The translations under genes were made by a program, and so were the position numbers. From Syncephalastrum monosporum B8922 (Eukaryota; Mucoromycota; Mucoromycetes; Mucorales; Syncephalastraceae), in assembly GCA_000697355.1 (NCBI GenBank), contig JNEN01000793.1, positions 91,623-155,622 of the forward strand: a DNA stretch of 64,000 bases, in the 5' to 3' direction. Shown here piece after piece: positions 37,864-47,398 of this stretch. The stretch's first letter is position 1. Each line of letters opens with the position of its first letter. The notes under the pieces were generated by a model. That model ran no database searches and was not told where the DNA came from. It worked only from the letters and a program-made list of their open reading frames with translations.

Positions 37864-40175
37864 CAAACGGGAAGAAAATCAGATAAATACAAGATGGGAC
37901 AGGGTCCAATCAATATGACGGCCGGTCGGGCGGATTTTCACCCATTTTGACTCATCATTGGACAGCTTACGGGTTTTCCACACCCAAATTACCATATACT
38001 GCATACTATTAGAACGAATGGTTTTGTCAGTGTCACCTCACTCTTTCGTAATAGATGTATCCGTAGTGCATTCATTATTGGCAGAGTAGCATGAGAATAG
38101 CAGCAAGAGTATGGTATTGAGCGTTCGATGGACGGACCTGTCACTTACCAGAGTAGTAGCTGTAGAAAACGGGCGCACATCCAAAGTCAAGCAATGCACC
38201 TGACACGGACAATAGACAATGGTTCCAATAACGAGACAAAACTCGAAGACAGCATTGATCTATCCATGATAACCAAGTATGATTCGAAGCACTTGGGGCC
38301 CATCCGCCTCTGTACATTAAGTGTACGGTGTCGATAACCGCTGTATCGATTTCGCGGATAAGTGCATGTCACGGGTAATCTGCCCCTAAAAAAATGCCGT
38401 GAGAAACGATCGTTCGACGTTGGTCGATAACTGCAGTGTATACACTTTTCTTTCTCGTTAGAATTAGAATACTTTCTTTGATGCCCTATCGGTACAGCGA
38501 GAAGCCCATTGGTCGTTTGAAATCAGAAAAATGTCGACAAACTATATAGACATAGTTGCTATCGGTCGAAATGGTATTGGTTGTAAGAATAATGAAATTA
38601 TCTCGTCATCCCGCATCATGTACCCCATTGTTAAAGATTAAAGCTCGTGGATCTCCACAAACACTTCAAGGTCATAAATGTTGCTACGTTTAACTGCAGT
38701 AATTTGTTAATGATCTTTCGCCGTTGAAAAGAAGCGATCGTCAGGGACATTATCAAAATGTATGCTATAAAGGCTGTATTTTTTGATATCACGAATTTCT
38801 TAACTAGCCTACGAAATTTCGTCCCGAAATCAGTTCTCGTGGACTACACTTCTTTTTTATTATACATACCAGCTACCGGGACCGGGGTCGTCATACACGC
38901 TCCCGGCGTGTTGGCCACTGCTTCATCTGTGGCTGTGCAGCAGAATGCATTCTTGAGTCCCAGTTTCATGTTATTAACCACAAGCACTTACCGATGGGCG
39001 TGGGCAAGATATTTGACGCAGTGGCACATGTCTTTGGGGGGGGGGGGGAGTCTTGACGGTGGTCCCGGCCACCGATAGCCGGCTAGTGGGTTGCAAAACG
39101 GGAAGAGGAGAGAGGGAGAGCAAGCGGAGAGGAAGAAGAGCAAAGGAGACGCAAGAAAGGAGCGGAACTGAACGCGAGAACATACTATCATACACACCGG
39201 TGCAGCTGAGGGCGAGCAACCGGTGGCAGAGGGACTTAGGGAACGCAGTGGTCTATGTTGCACTTGTTAGTTAATACTTGTAACCATAATCCTTTCGTAT
39301 ATACTTGCCAGCGGAAGACTTGACCAGGGTAAAGAAGAAGAAGAAGAAAAGTAGACGTGAGAGAAAACAAAAGACTTTTTATGAGAAAGAGCGCGTGTCA
39401 ATCGATATTCATGCAAGAACACGGGCGGGCTGTGCCAATGGGAAAGGAGAAGTAAAAGATAAGGACCTGACAGGGATTGACGTCGAGCTTTTTTCCAAGT
39501 TTCATAGGTTCCATTGGCTAACCAAGCTATCACGCAATCCACGTTTTACCAATGGGAAAAAGAGCGTAAAGATATGGTCCCTGACAAGTATTGACGTCAG
39601 GTATCTTTCGCGTTTCAGAGGATTCATTGGCCTACTTTACCATCACGCGGTTCACATCTAGCGAAGGACACGGGTGAAAAGACCTTGATGAAGATTGACG
39701 TCAGGTACCGTTCACGTCTCAAAGTGGTCTACTTTGCCAGACGGCCTGCCCGGGCTTTCTGTGTCTTGCTTACGTAATTAGTTATAAGACAAACTTATTT
39801 TATTATACAGATAAAACTAACAAGCCAAGCACGGCATCTGGTCGCTGTAATATGACGATAAGATTAATGTACAGCTAGCTGGTCAAATACCATTTGCAAG
39901 TTCGGTGCCTGCGGTCATCAACACACCATTGTAGCCCGCATTTGTCTCTTATGTACGTTATTCTGCGGCAATGCTTGCATTGCATACATACTAATGTACA
40001 AAAACTATAGTATGGGACAGCAAAAAAGCCTCGAACGACAATATACATATATTATCTCATTCACCTTTTTATCTCTCAGTCCTCGAATTGAATTGAAAAT
40101 GCAGTAGTGAGATGTAAAGCTTTCATGTGCAATCGGGTGGTGTTATTATCGATATTTTGAAAATGCATTGTGAGG
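37864..40175. other. Gene-poor 2.3-kb region with degenerate repeats
   Basis: No gene can be supported. A 106-codon open frame at 38758-39078 has no splice context or homology that I recognise. A run of 13 G lies at 39036-39048 and a purine-rich stretch at about 39090-39190 and 39330-39370. A degenerate tandem repeat occupies 39435-39750 and is listed separately. The region is between the carrier and ankyrin genes, both on the minus strand. Confidence 0.6.
39435..39750. repeat. Three degenerate tandem repeats of about 104-114 bp with CRE cores
   Basis: Units start near 39435, 39549 and 39662. Units 1 and 2 begin CCAATGGGAAA and both contain a CATTGG further on and an ATCACGC...CAC stretch. 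All three have ATTGACGTC at the equivalent place (39476, 39590, 39694). Units 2 and 3 contain the full TGACGTCA palindrome (39592-39599 and 39696-39703). Unit 3 is more diverged. No open frame is shared. Confidence 0.75.
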
Positions 40176-41357
40176 TTACATGTCTTTTGCCGGCGAAGAT
40201 TCGTCGTCACTGAATGTGTTGATCAGTGCGGCAAAATCGGGATCGGTGAGAACGGCAGACGGGAGAGATTCTGAGCTCATATCATCCTCCGTGCGCTGCC
40301 GCTCGGAAACCACGCTTAGCAAAGACTTGGCGGTATCAGGAAATCGCGCGCGCTCAGCCATCTGTGCAGCACGCCGCAAGAAGAAGGAAGAGGTGGAGGG
40401 TGTCAAGAGGAGTTTGCAGAGTTCTGTATAGCCGTGATTCGCTGCATAGAGTAGAGGCGCATTCTGTCCGCCGTGGCTGGCACACGGATCGGCGCCATGG
40501 TCGAGCAAAAACCGCACGAGATCTATCTTGCGTTGTTGCACAGCAACGAGTAGAGGGGTCTCGTCAAGTGGGTTGAGAGCATCGACCTGACAGCCACCCT
40601 TGATAAGGGCTTGCACAGCTTCGAGTCTGTTCCATGTGATGGCGTGGTGCAGTAGTTTTCCGATGCGGCAGTCACCGTTGACGTCCGCGCCGTGATCAAT
40701 GAGTTCCTGCATGACCTGCATATGTCCCAGGCCAATAGCGATCGCCAGAGGGGATAAACCACGCTTGTTGGACTTATTTAGTGGGACGCCGTGCTTGACG
40801 AGCAATGCAATCGCATCCGGGAAGTCCACCATGGCAGCCAGGTGTAAGGGCGTATTTTCTTTGTCATCTTGCGTATCTACGCGCGACTGGCGCTCCAGGA
40901 GAAAGCGGAGACACGGCAGCGACTTTGCAAAGATGGCGTTTGTCATGGGCAGATATCCATTGCTGTCGATCACGTTCACATCCGAGCCATGTTCTACGAG
41001 CAGCTCGACTGCATCAAAATGACCCGCCGAAGCCGCGGCATGCAGCGCAAGCTCCTTGTGTGGTCCGTGCCTGTCGTTGACCTCCAGCTCGGGCTGCAGC
41101 AGCAATATCCGCAGCGCTTCCGTGCTTTCGTGGTGCGCAGCCAGGTACAACAAACCGTATTGTTCACTGTTCGCTATGGCAATGTCACCCTTGGATCGAA
41201 TGAACTGGTAGAGCGCCTTGATGTCCAACTTGTCGAGGCTGATGGACTGCCAGATCTCGGCGTCGGCGTCTACCCTTAATCGCACAGGATGGTCTGGAAG
41301 ATGTCGCTTTTTTGTGGTGGATGAGTCAATGTCGTCGTGTTCTTTAGTACGCTTCAT
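40176..41357 (-). CDS. Ankyrin-repeat protein
   Basis: Single-exon gene of 393 aa starting MKRTKEHDDIDSS. It has about eight consecutive ankyrin repeats between residues 60 and 320, recognisable by ALHAAASAGHFDAVELLVEHGSD, TPLHLAAMVDFPDAIALLVKHG, SPLAIAIGLGHMQVMQELIDHGAD and TPLLVAVQQRKIDLVRFLLDHGAD. The N-terminus is basic (KKRHLP) and could be a nuclear signal; the C-terminus is acidic with Ser (INTFSDDESS). Ankyrin arrays bind other proteins, and no catalytic domain is present, so the partner and process cannot be told from sequence. It is the longest intron-free coding region in the window apart from internal exons. Confidence 0.9.
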   Translation of the reverse strand: MKRTKEHDDIDSSTTKKRHLPDHPVRLRVDADAEIWQSISLDKLDIKALYQFIRSKGDIAIANSEQYGLLYLAAHHESTEALRILLLQPELEVNDRHGPHKELALHAAASAGHFDAVELLVEHGSDVNVIDSNGYLPMTNAIFAKSLPCLRFLLERQSRVDTQDDKENTPLHLAAMVDFPDAIALLVKHGVPLNKSNKRGLSPLAIAIGLGHMQVMQELIDHGADVNGDCRIGKLLHHAITWNRLEAVQALIKGGCQVDALNPLDETPLLVAVQQRKIDLVRFLLDHGADPCASHGGQNAPLLYAANHGYTELCKLLLTPSTSSFFLRRAAQMAERARFPDTAKSLLSVVSERQRTEDDMSSESLPSAVLTDPDFAALINTFSDDESSPAKDM

Positions 41358-41456
41358 TGGAGGGAGGTAGCAGTATATTATGTATGGTGAATATGGAAAG
41401 AAGGGAAAAAAGAAAAAAAAAAGTATAAAGTAGCTATGTAAGAGAACTCAAGGGAT

Positions 41457-42825
41457 TCATCGTCCCTTGACCTTCACTGCAAGGTCCGTCGAGGGCTTGT
41501 CCATATCTGCGTGTTTGTAAATAAATCCGATGATGCGCAGAGCCTCGCCGCGCTTGTGCCGTGTCTTCTTGTCCACTGTCTAATTTATAGGGCCAACCCA
41601 TCAGCATTTCAGGCCGGTCCTTATACTCGTGCAAGCTTACCTTATCCTGAAGCACAGCGTCGCACACTTGCCGCAGCGTCGCCTCCACCTCAAATTTGGA
41701 CGTCTGCCACAAGGCCTTGTACACACGGTTGACAGCCTCCTCCTCGAGTTTCATGCGCTCCGCTTGTTCCATTCCCTGTGCTTCTGCCTTGGCAACCATC
41801 TCCGATATCGCCTGCATCTCCATGGCGCTCTTGACAGTTGACCACAGCTCTTTCATAATGTGGCGCTTCTGCTTCATGCCTGTAAAGAAGCCCGGCATCT
41901 CACCGCCCTTGATACCGAGCGACTGCTTGGCTTTGCTAGAATAGACGCCGCCAATCGCATGCAGCAGCTCAAGGCCGTAACTCTCCGTCTTCAGCTTATC
42001 GGTCTCGCTCTTGATCTGGTCCTCAAAGGAGCTGCCAGAGTCGCCGGTGCCGTCGACGTAGATGGCCAATTTGTGCTTTAGGTGCTCCGCAAGCTTCTCG
42101 ATACGCTCCTTTTGGGCTTTTTGCATCTTCTCAAGCTGCTCCTTGTCCATCTTTTGCTGGGCCTTCTTGGTCGGATCCTCATCTTCGTTTATTTCCTCTG
42201 GGTTCATTTCCATGGCGCTGCCAAACATTTCACCAATGGCCAGGTCGCCAATGATATCTGGGGGTGGTGATCAAATGCACTGATAAATAACCCAATCCAT
42301 GCCATGCAGTGATTAAACTACGACGATAGAAAGCAACTTACTTCGGAAGGCATCGCCGCCATACATCTGCTGGAAGTGCTCGCGAGGGTCGGCAAAACCA
42401 CCTTCAGGAGCCAGGTCTTTATCTTTGCCGTATTTGTTGTAATGAGCTCGCAGCTGCGGATCAATCAAGACTTGGTACGCCTCCGAGATTTCTTTGAACT
42501 GTCATGTTCTGTGTGAGCAACGGAAAGTCGAGGAACACGAAACCTAAGCGTCTTTTACCTTTTCTTCGGCATCCGCTGATTTGTTTTTATCAGGATGGTA
42601 TGTCTATGATCATAATGAGAATCGCAACAGTCACTGCCAAGGGATCCTTACAATCGCCAGCTTCCTGTGATGGAATGAACCATTAGATTGACAATGTCAC
42701 TCTTCATGTAAAGACACATACCGATAAGCTTTCTTGATCTGCATCTTTTCAGCGTCCACCGGGACCTGAAGCAGCTCATAGTAGGAAGTATCAATTGGCT
42801 TCTCGTCTGTACCAAAGGCAGGCAT
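41457..42825 (-). CDS. CAJ1: J-domain protein of the Caj1 type (DnaJ-X domain)
   Basis: Multi-exon gene from ATG 42825 to TGA at 41457-41459. The N-terminal J domain starts TSYYELLQVPVDAEK and has the Hsp70-stimulating motif HPD in TYHPDKN. A 13-nt microexon (42664-42652) supplies KLAI between YR and TYHPD. The rest has no Gly/Phe region or zinc finger but carries the DnaJ-X type C-terminal domain (MDKEQLEKMQKAQKERIEKLAEHLKHKL, ESYGLELLHAIGGVY, MKQKRHIMKELWSTVKSAMEMQ, KALWQTSKFEVEATLRQVCDAVL), as in yeast Caj1 and Djp1. Such co-chaperones act with Hsp70 in the cytosol and at membranes; Djp1 aids peroxisomal protein import. Sequence does not separate the two. Confidence 0.92.
42652..42664 (-). 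other. 13-nt microexon in the J-domain gene
   Basis: Flanked by acceptor CACAG and donor GTAAGG; it completes the Arg codon and encodes Lys-Leu-Ala-Ile of J-domain helix II directly before the HPD loop. Without it the frame shifts and the J domain loses KLAI. Confidence 0.85.
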
Positions 42826-43818
42826 AGTGTTGTTTAGAAATAAGGAAAAATAAGAATGGGAAAAGCAGTAATCGCTACTGCGCTGAGTTTCTTGTCAGGC
42901 ACATTCGAGGCAACGCAACGCACGGACAAACCAAAAAATACAACTCAGTCACATGTTCATACTGAAGTATTTATAGCACTTGTGCCAACTTCCCGACTTC
43001 ATATCTGCCTGGGCCCCTTATCATACGAGCATGTCATGCTGCTAATGAGCCATTGGCATGTGTAGCCAAACCGTGCAGCACCGTCATTTTGCACTTAAGT
43101 AAAGAAAATAATTCATTTTCAAGACTAAAATATAAAGTAGGATGCCTGTCAAAATTCAAGATACCGTGTAGATATATTATCATTACTTTATTCTTTTTCA
43201 AAATGATACTCCTCAGTTACAGCGGAGGAACTTGATAGCTGCCATGGTATAATATAGCTACAGAAGAGGATGAAAAGGTAAACACCATTAGTAATTGACT
43301 ATTATCCAAAGATTAAAAGAAGTGCTATTGCGAAAAATGACCCATTCAACATAAGTAGAATCCATTGTGCTTTCTTTCTTGGCAACGAATAATCGATCAG
43401 CTCTGTGGTTTTATAACGACATAAACGGCGTGCCAATTGGTCTCTCTAGTTCTTTCTGTTGCGCAGGGGACATCTTTTATTGCTGTGTCTACATACAAGC
43501 AATTACCTTCGAGATGGGTTTAAACAGAATACATTTTTCTTGAGCAGCTTGCATGAACATATACCTTCGGGATGGCAATGTTACTGGACTAGTAACTTCA
43601 TATATAGCTTCTTACAAATATTTTCAGCCACTAAGAGCTGCACCATTGATAGCTTCTTAGAAATAAAAGAGGCAAACATAGATGGTGAGCATGTGCCGTT
43701 TGTCTTGCTAGAAGAATCGAGGGATTGCCTTTTATGTGCCGGGAGAGGCAGGCGGAGTGTAAATTACACTATTTTTGAAGGGAGCAGCTGTTGTTGCGCT
43801 GCAAGGACGATCAACGCG
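42826..43818. other. Intergenic: J-protein and CHORD-gene promoters
   Basis: 1 kb between divergent co-chaperone genes. No gene is supported. I looked for the nGAAnnTTCn heat-shock pattern and saw no clear trimer. An upstream open frame at 43459 runs into the CHORD start but its sequence is not domain-like. Confidence 0.5.
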
Positions 43819-45297
43819 ATGCCAATCTGCACACACAAAGGTTGCGGCAAGGATTTCAACGAGCAGGACAATGCCGATGACGGTAAGCTGAGGCAATCAT
43901 AGGCCGCGTTGGCTCACTTTTGGGTAGCTTGCCAGTTCCATAGCGGCTCCCCCGTCTTCCATGAAGGTAATGTGGGATGGACCATGTCGAAAGCTGCCCA
44001 CTCAATGACAGGTCTCTAGGACTCAAGGGCTGGTCGTGCTGTAACAAGCGTGTGACAGAGTTTGACGAGTTTCTAAAGATGCCTGGGTGCACCTTTGGAA
44101 AGCATACTACGGAGAAGCAGACTGAGCCTCAGGCAGCTAAGCCTGCTGCCGCACCTCAAGCGACGAGCGTGAACAAGGATGGTGTCGAGGTCTATGGGAC
44201 GGCGGCTCCTGCCGCTGCTGCTGCTTCGACGGCTGCTGCCACGGCCGCGAAGCCTGGCGCGTCTTCGACCGTGGTGCAGCAAGCCACGGCGCGCATGGAA
44301 GAGTTGGCTCTGCCCAATGACGAGAAGAAGAAGGCCGAGGAATTGGAACAGGAGGAGGACGACTTGTCAGTGCCGGTGACACCTGGCACAACCTGCAAGC
44401 GGAGAGGCTGTGGCAAAACCTATGTGGACGATGCCACGTCGCGTGGCACAGGCAGTGAGGCTGTGTGCGTGCATCACCCTGGTGCACCCGTGTTCCATGA
44501 GGGTTCCAAGGGCTGGAGCTGCTGCAAGCGCCGCGTCCTGGAGTTTGACGAGTTCCTCAAGATCCCAGGCTGCAAAGAAGGCAATCACTTGTTTGTGGGC
44601 AGTAACAAGGTAATTCAGGAAATGGGATATGAACCAATTCCGCTCCAGCTCCAGTGCATCGTATAACTCATATTCTTTTCCCTTTTTCTCTGTCTCTTTC
44701 TCTCTTTCTCTCTTCTATCAGGCATCGGAAAAGGAAGAGCTGATCGATTGCCGCAAGGACTGGTATCAGACGCAGACCAACGTGATTCTCAGCATCTTTG
44801 CCAAAGACAAGCTCGATACGCAGGTCACGTTCGAGACTCGATCAGTTTCAATTGACATTAAGATCAAGAATAACAAGCGCTACAAAAAGACGTTTGCTCT
44901 GTTCCACGTAAGTGCCCTATTTGAAAATCGTGTGCAACGCAAAAAGACAAAAAAAAAAAAAAAAGACATGTCATGCTGACGACAGCATGTTAGGATATCG
45001 ACCCTGAGAATTCCAAATTCACAGCGCTGACGACCAAGGTGGAGATTAACTTAAAAAAGACTAGCGGTGTGTCATGGGCAGACTTGGAGCCGACAGATGT
45101 AAAGACATGGACCACGTTTGGCGTCACTGGGGGCGGTGGATCTGTGGGCGCCACAGAGGTAAGTTCAAAATAACCATTCATACGCGGCCATTCGATCGGC
45201 TAAACCCATGCGTGCGTATGTGCTTTTTTTTTTTTCTTTCTTTTTTGTGCAGATGATGTATACTTCGGATTCGCCGTTACACTTGCAGGCAAAATGA
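43819..45297 (+). CDS. CHORD- and CS-domain co-chaperone (CHORDC1/Rar1-like)
   Basis: Six exons (43819-43882, 43928-43966, 44020-44609, 44722-44907, 44994-45158, 45253-45297) sum to 1089 nt, 362 aa. Two CHORD zinc-binding modules are present: CTHKGCGKDF...[20 protein letters not shown] and CKRRGCGKTY...CVHHPGAPVFHEGSKGWSCC, each continuing to a FDEFL...PGC...H end. An Ala-rich linker separates them. A C-terminal CS (p23-like) domain follows, visible as CRKDWYQTQTNVILSIFAK, SVSIDIKI and VKTWTTFGV. Proteins of this layout bind Hsp90 and act in stress responses and in assembly of signalling complexes; in plants the related Rar1 works with Sgt1. The next gene (arrestin) starts 99 bp after this stop. 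Confidence 0.95.
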
Positions 45298-45310
45298 AAG
45301 CATAATGTTG

Positions 45311-45375
45311 TCGTTTTCTTTTCTTTTCTCCCTCTCTTCCTTTCTTCCTTTACTTTCTTTTTTGTCTCTCTTTTC
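45311..45375 (+). promoter_or_regulatory. Pyrimidine-rich tract before the arrestin start
   Basis: A nearly uninterrupted C/T run (CTTTT, CTCCC, TTCC units) fills most of the 99 bp between the CHORD stop and the arrestin ATG. CT-rich tracts mark fungal core promoters and start-site regions; the role here is inferred from position. Confidence 0.5.
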
Positions 45376-45396
45376 CACTTGTCCTTGAATTACCTC

Positions 45397-47336
45397 ATGC
45401 GCATCGGAGTGAAATCCTCCAACACTGTTTCCATTACACTCGATGAGGAAAAGTTCTACTTTCCGGGGGAAGCGCTGAAAGGTACTATCACACATGCCGC
45501 TTGGTTTGAGGGCATTATCTACATATTTTACAATGCTGCTTCCCTTCTTCCTGCGATGCGCTGTTCTATATGCTGCATGAATGCTGATAATTGTGCTTTA
45601 TACATTCGTTCAGGCAAGGTGCTCGTTCACCCAAAGCATCCTACGAAAGCGAACCATGTAGTGCTGCGGTTTGCAGGCGAGCTTGCTTTCGACCACAAAG
45701 ACAAAGAAACGGTCAGCTTGTTTAACCGCAGTCAAATCCTGACCGTGGCCCGCGATGCGGACAGCAAACCCTGTGTGCTCGAGCCACGGTTGCATTCTTT
45801 CCCCTTTGAGTTTATCGTGCCTGAGGGCCTTGACCTGCCAAGCGCAATGGAGGTACGCCCACACACACACATAGATATTACTTAATCTTATACCTGCGCC
45901 ACTTTTCATAATACTCACACACACACACACACCAATGCCCTGCCGTGGCCATTGTTTCTTCTCTCTTTGGGATTACAATGATGTAGTTTGACAAGAAAAT
46001 CCACATCCGATACACCCTCGCCGCCATCCTCGATCGGCCCATGGTCCCTGAAGCCTTTTGCAGTCGTGCCGAATATCGCGTCCCCATCCTAGAGTACCTC
46101 GATATCGATGCGCCGCAGTTCACCAGGCCCCAAGAGATGATCGCGAGTACGCCAAAAAAGCACAGCCTCAAAGCACTCATGCCCCGTGTCGGTTTCACCC
46201 GAGGCGATATTGTTTCATTGAATGTTACTGTGACGACCGCCAGCACGGCCTTATCAAGAAAGAAGGGTCTCCAGATTCAGCTGGTGCGTATCATTGATAT
46301 TCAACGAAGCAGGTCCGTATCACATGATAATAAGATCGAGTACAAATGGCCCTAAAACGGATACACGCATGCTAATACTGTATCTCCTTGTCTATGCAGG
46401 CATTCATGCAGGCACTCCTTTTTAAAAGAAGACGTTTTGAAATCAGCAGACTATGACCTCAATCTTGCCCGTTCAAACCACTTTACCCAATCCATCACCC
46501 ACCAGATGTCTATACCTACCCATACGCCCCCGACCGTCGGCTACAAAGGCATGCTCCTCCGCATCTTTTATCAAGTCCGCCTGCGTGTGCCGCTGAAAAG
46601 TGCCGAGCTGGCTCTCGACATGCCCATCGTGATCGGCACTTGGCCGCGTGCGGATATTCCCATCGAAGAAGACGACGACGACGATCAAGATGACGCGAGC
46701 AGCGTCCGGAGCAGTCTAAAACCGTCTCACAGCGCCCCCCGACTGACCAACCAGAGATCGTCGCTCGTCCTTGGCACACGGGACGTGGACCGGTCCGACT
46801 CGAAATCCTCACGCGGCTCGGCTGCCTCTTGGCGCTCTTCCGAACCCGCCCTCTCCCGGAACACGTCCCAGAGCACAGGAATCACAATGCCCGAACCTCG
46901 TCCACTCAACACAGCCTCTATCAAGATGCCCTTGCCCTCCTCTGCGTCCTCATACTCTCTTTCATTGCGGACGTCTCCGCCGCTGCCACCTCAGCCCCAG
47001 TCCATGCCCCATACCACCACCAACTACCGACAGTCCCTCCCTCCCATGCCATTCAACAGCACTTTTCACCCTATTATGGAACCCGCTATACCCAACCATA
47101 TTCTCCAGCCTGTACCACAGTCTGCGCCGCCCTCTACATGCACCGCCGCCGCTGTCACCGCCGCCACCTCAGCCACACCGACCACGTATCACATCGCCAT
47201 TGATTCGGATGACGACGATTCGGACGACGAAGACGATCTTTTGCGTATTGTCGAGAAGAAAAAGCGCGCCGAGCTCAAGAGCCAACAGCAACGACAGCAG
47301 CAACAGCAACAGCAACACCCTGTAGGGGTGCAGTGA
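45397..47336 (+). CDS. Alpha-arrestin-like protein
   Basis: Four exons (45397-45481, 45614-45852, 45987-46312, 46400-47336) sum to 1587 nt, 528 aa. The N-terminal arrestin fold starts with ISITL-type sheet (VSITLDEEKFYFPGEALKGKVLVHP), has the PFEFIVPEGLDLPSAME turn and FDKKIHIRYTLAAILDRP, and continues into an arrestin_C-type half with VGFTRGDIVSLNVTV and YKGMLLRIFYQVRLRV. Fungal alpha-arrestins bring ubiquitin ligases to plasma-membrane transporters and receptors (ART proteins) or act in pH sensing (Rim8/PalF). The long C-terminal tail is acidic and Ser/Pro/Gln-rich. I saw no PPxY motif for Rsp5 binding. Its upstream region is only 99 bp and is mostly pyrimidines. Confidence 0.88.
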
Positions 47337-47398
47337 AAATGCGTGCGCCTTATATATATGTATATATCATATATATATATACAGCTTCCTTCTTTTGT
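47337..47398. other. 62-bp tail-to-tail spacer with TA palindrome
   Basis: Between the arrestin and DDHD stops; the core at about 47350-47382 is alternating TA (TATATATG...CATATATATATATA), a sequence able to serve as a processing signal on both strands. Confidence 0.5.

Noticed and set aside
38758..39078. 106-codon open frame upstream of the CRE repeats
   Set aside because: Ends in the poly-G tract and has no similarity to anything I recognise; A/T-rich start.
43459..43818. Upstream in-frame Met extending the CHORD protein N-terminus
   Set aside because: The added 120 residues have no CHORD features, and family proteins start within a few residues of the first CHORD Cys, as at 43819.
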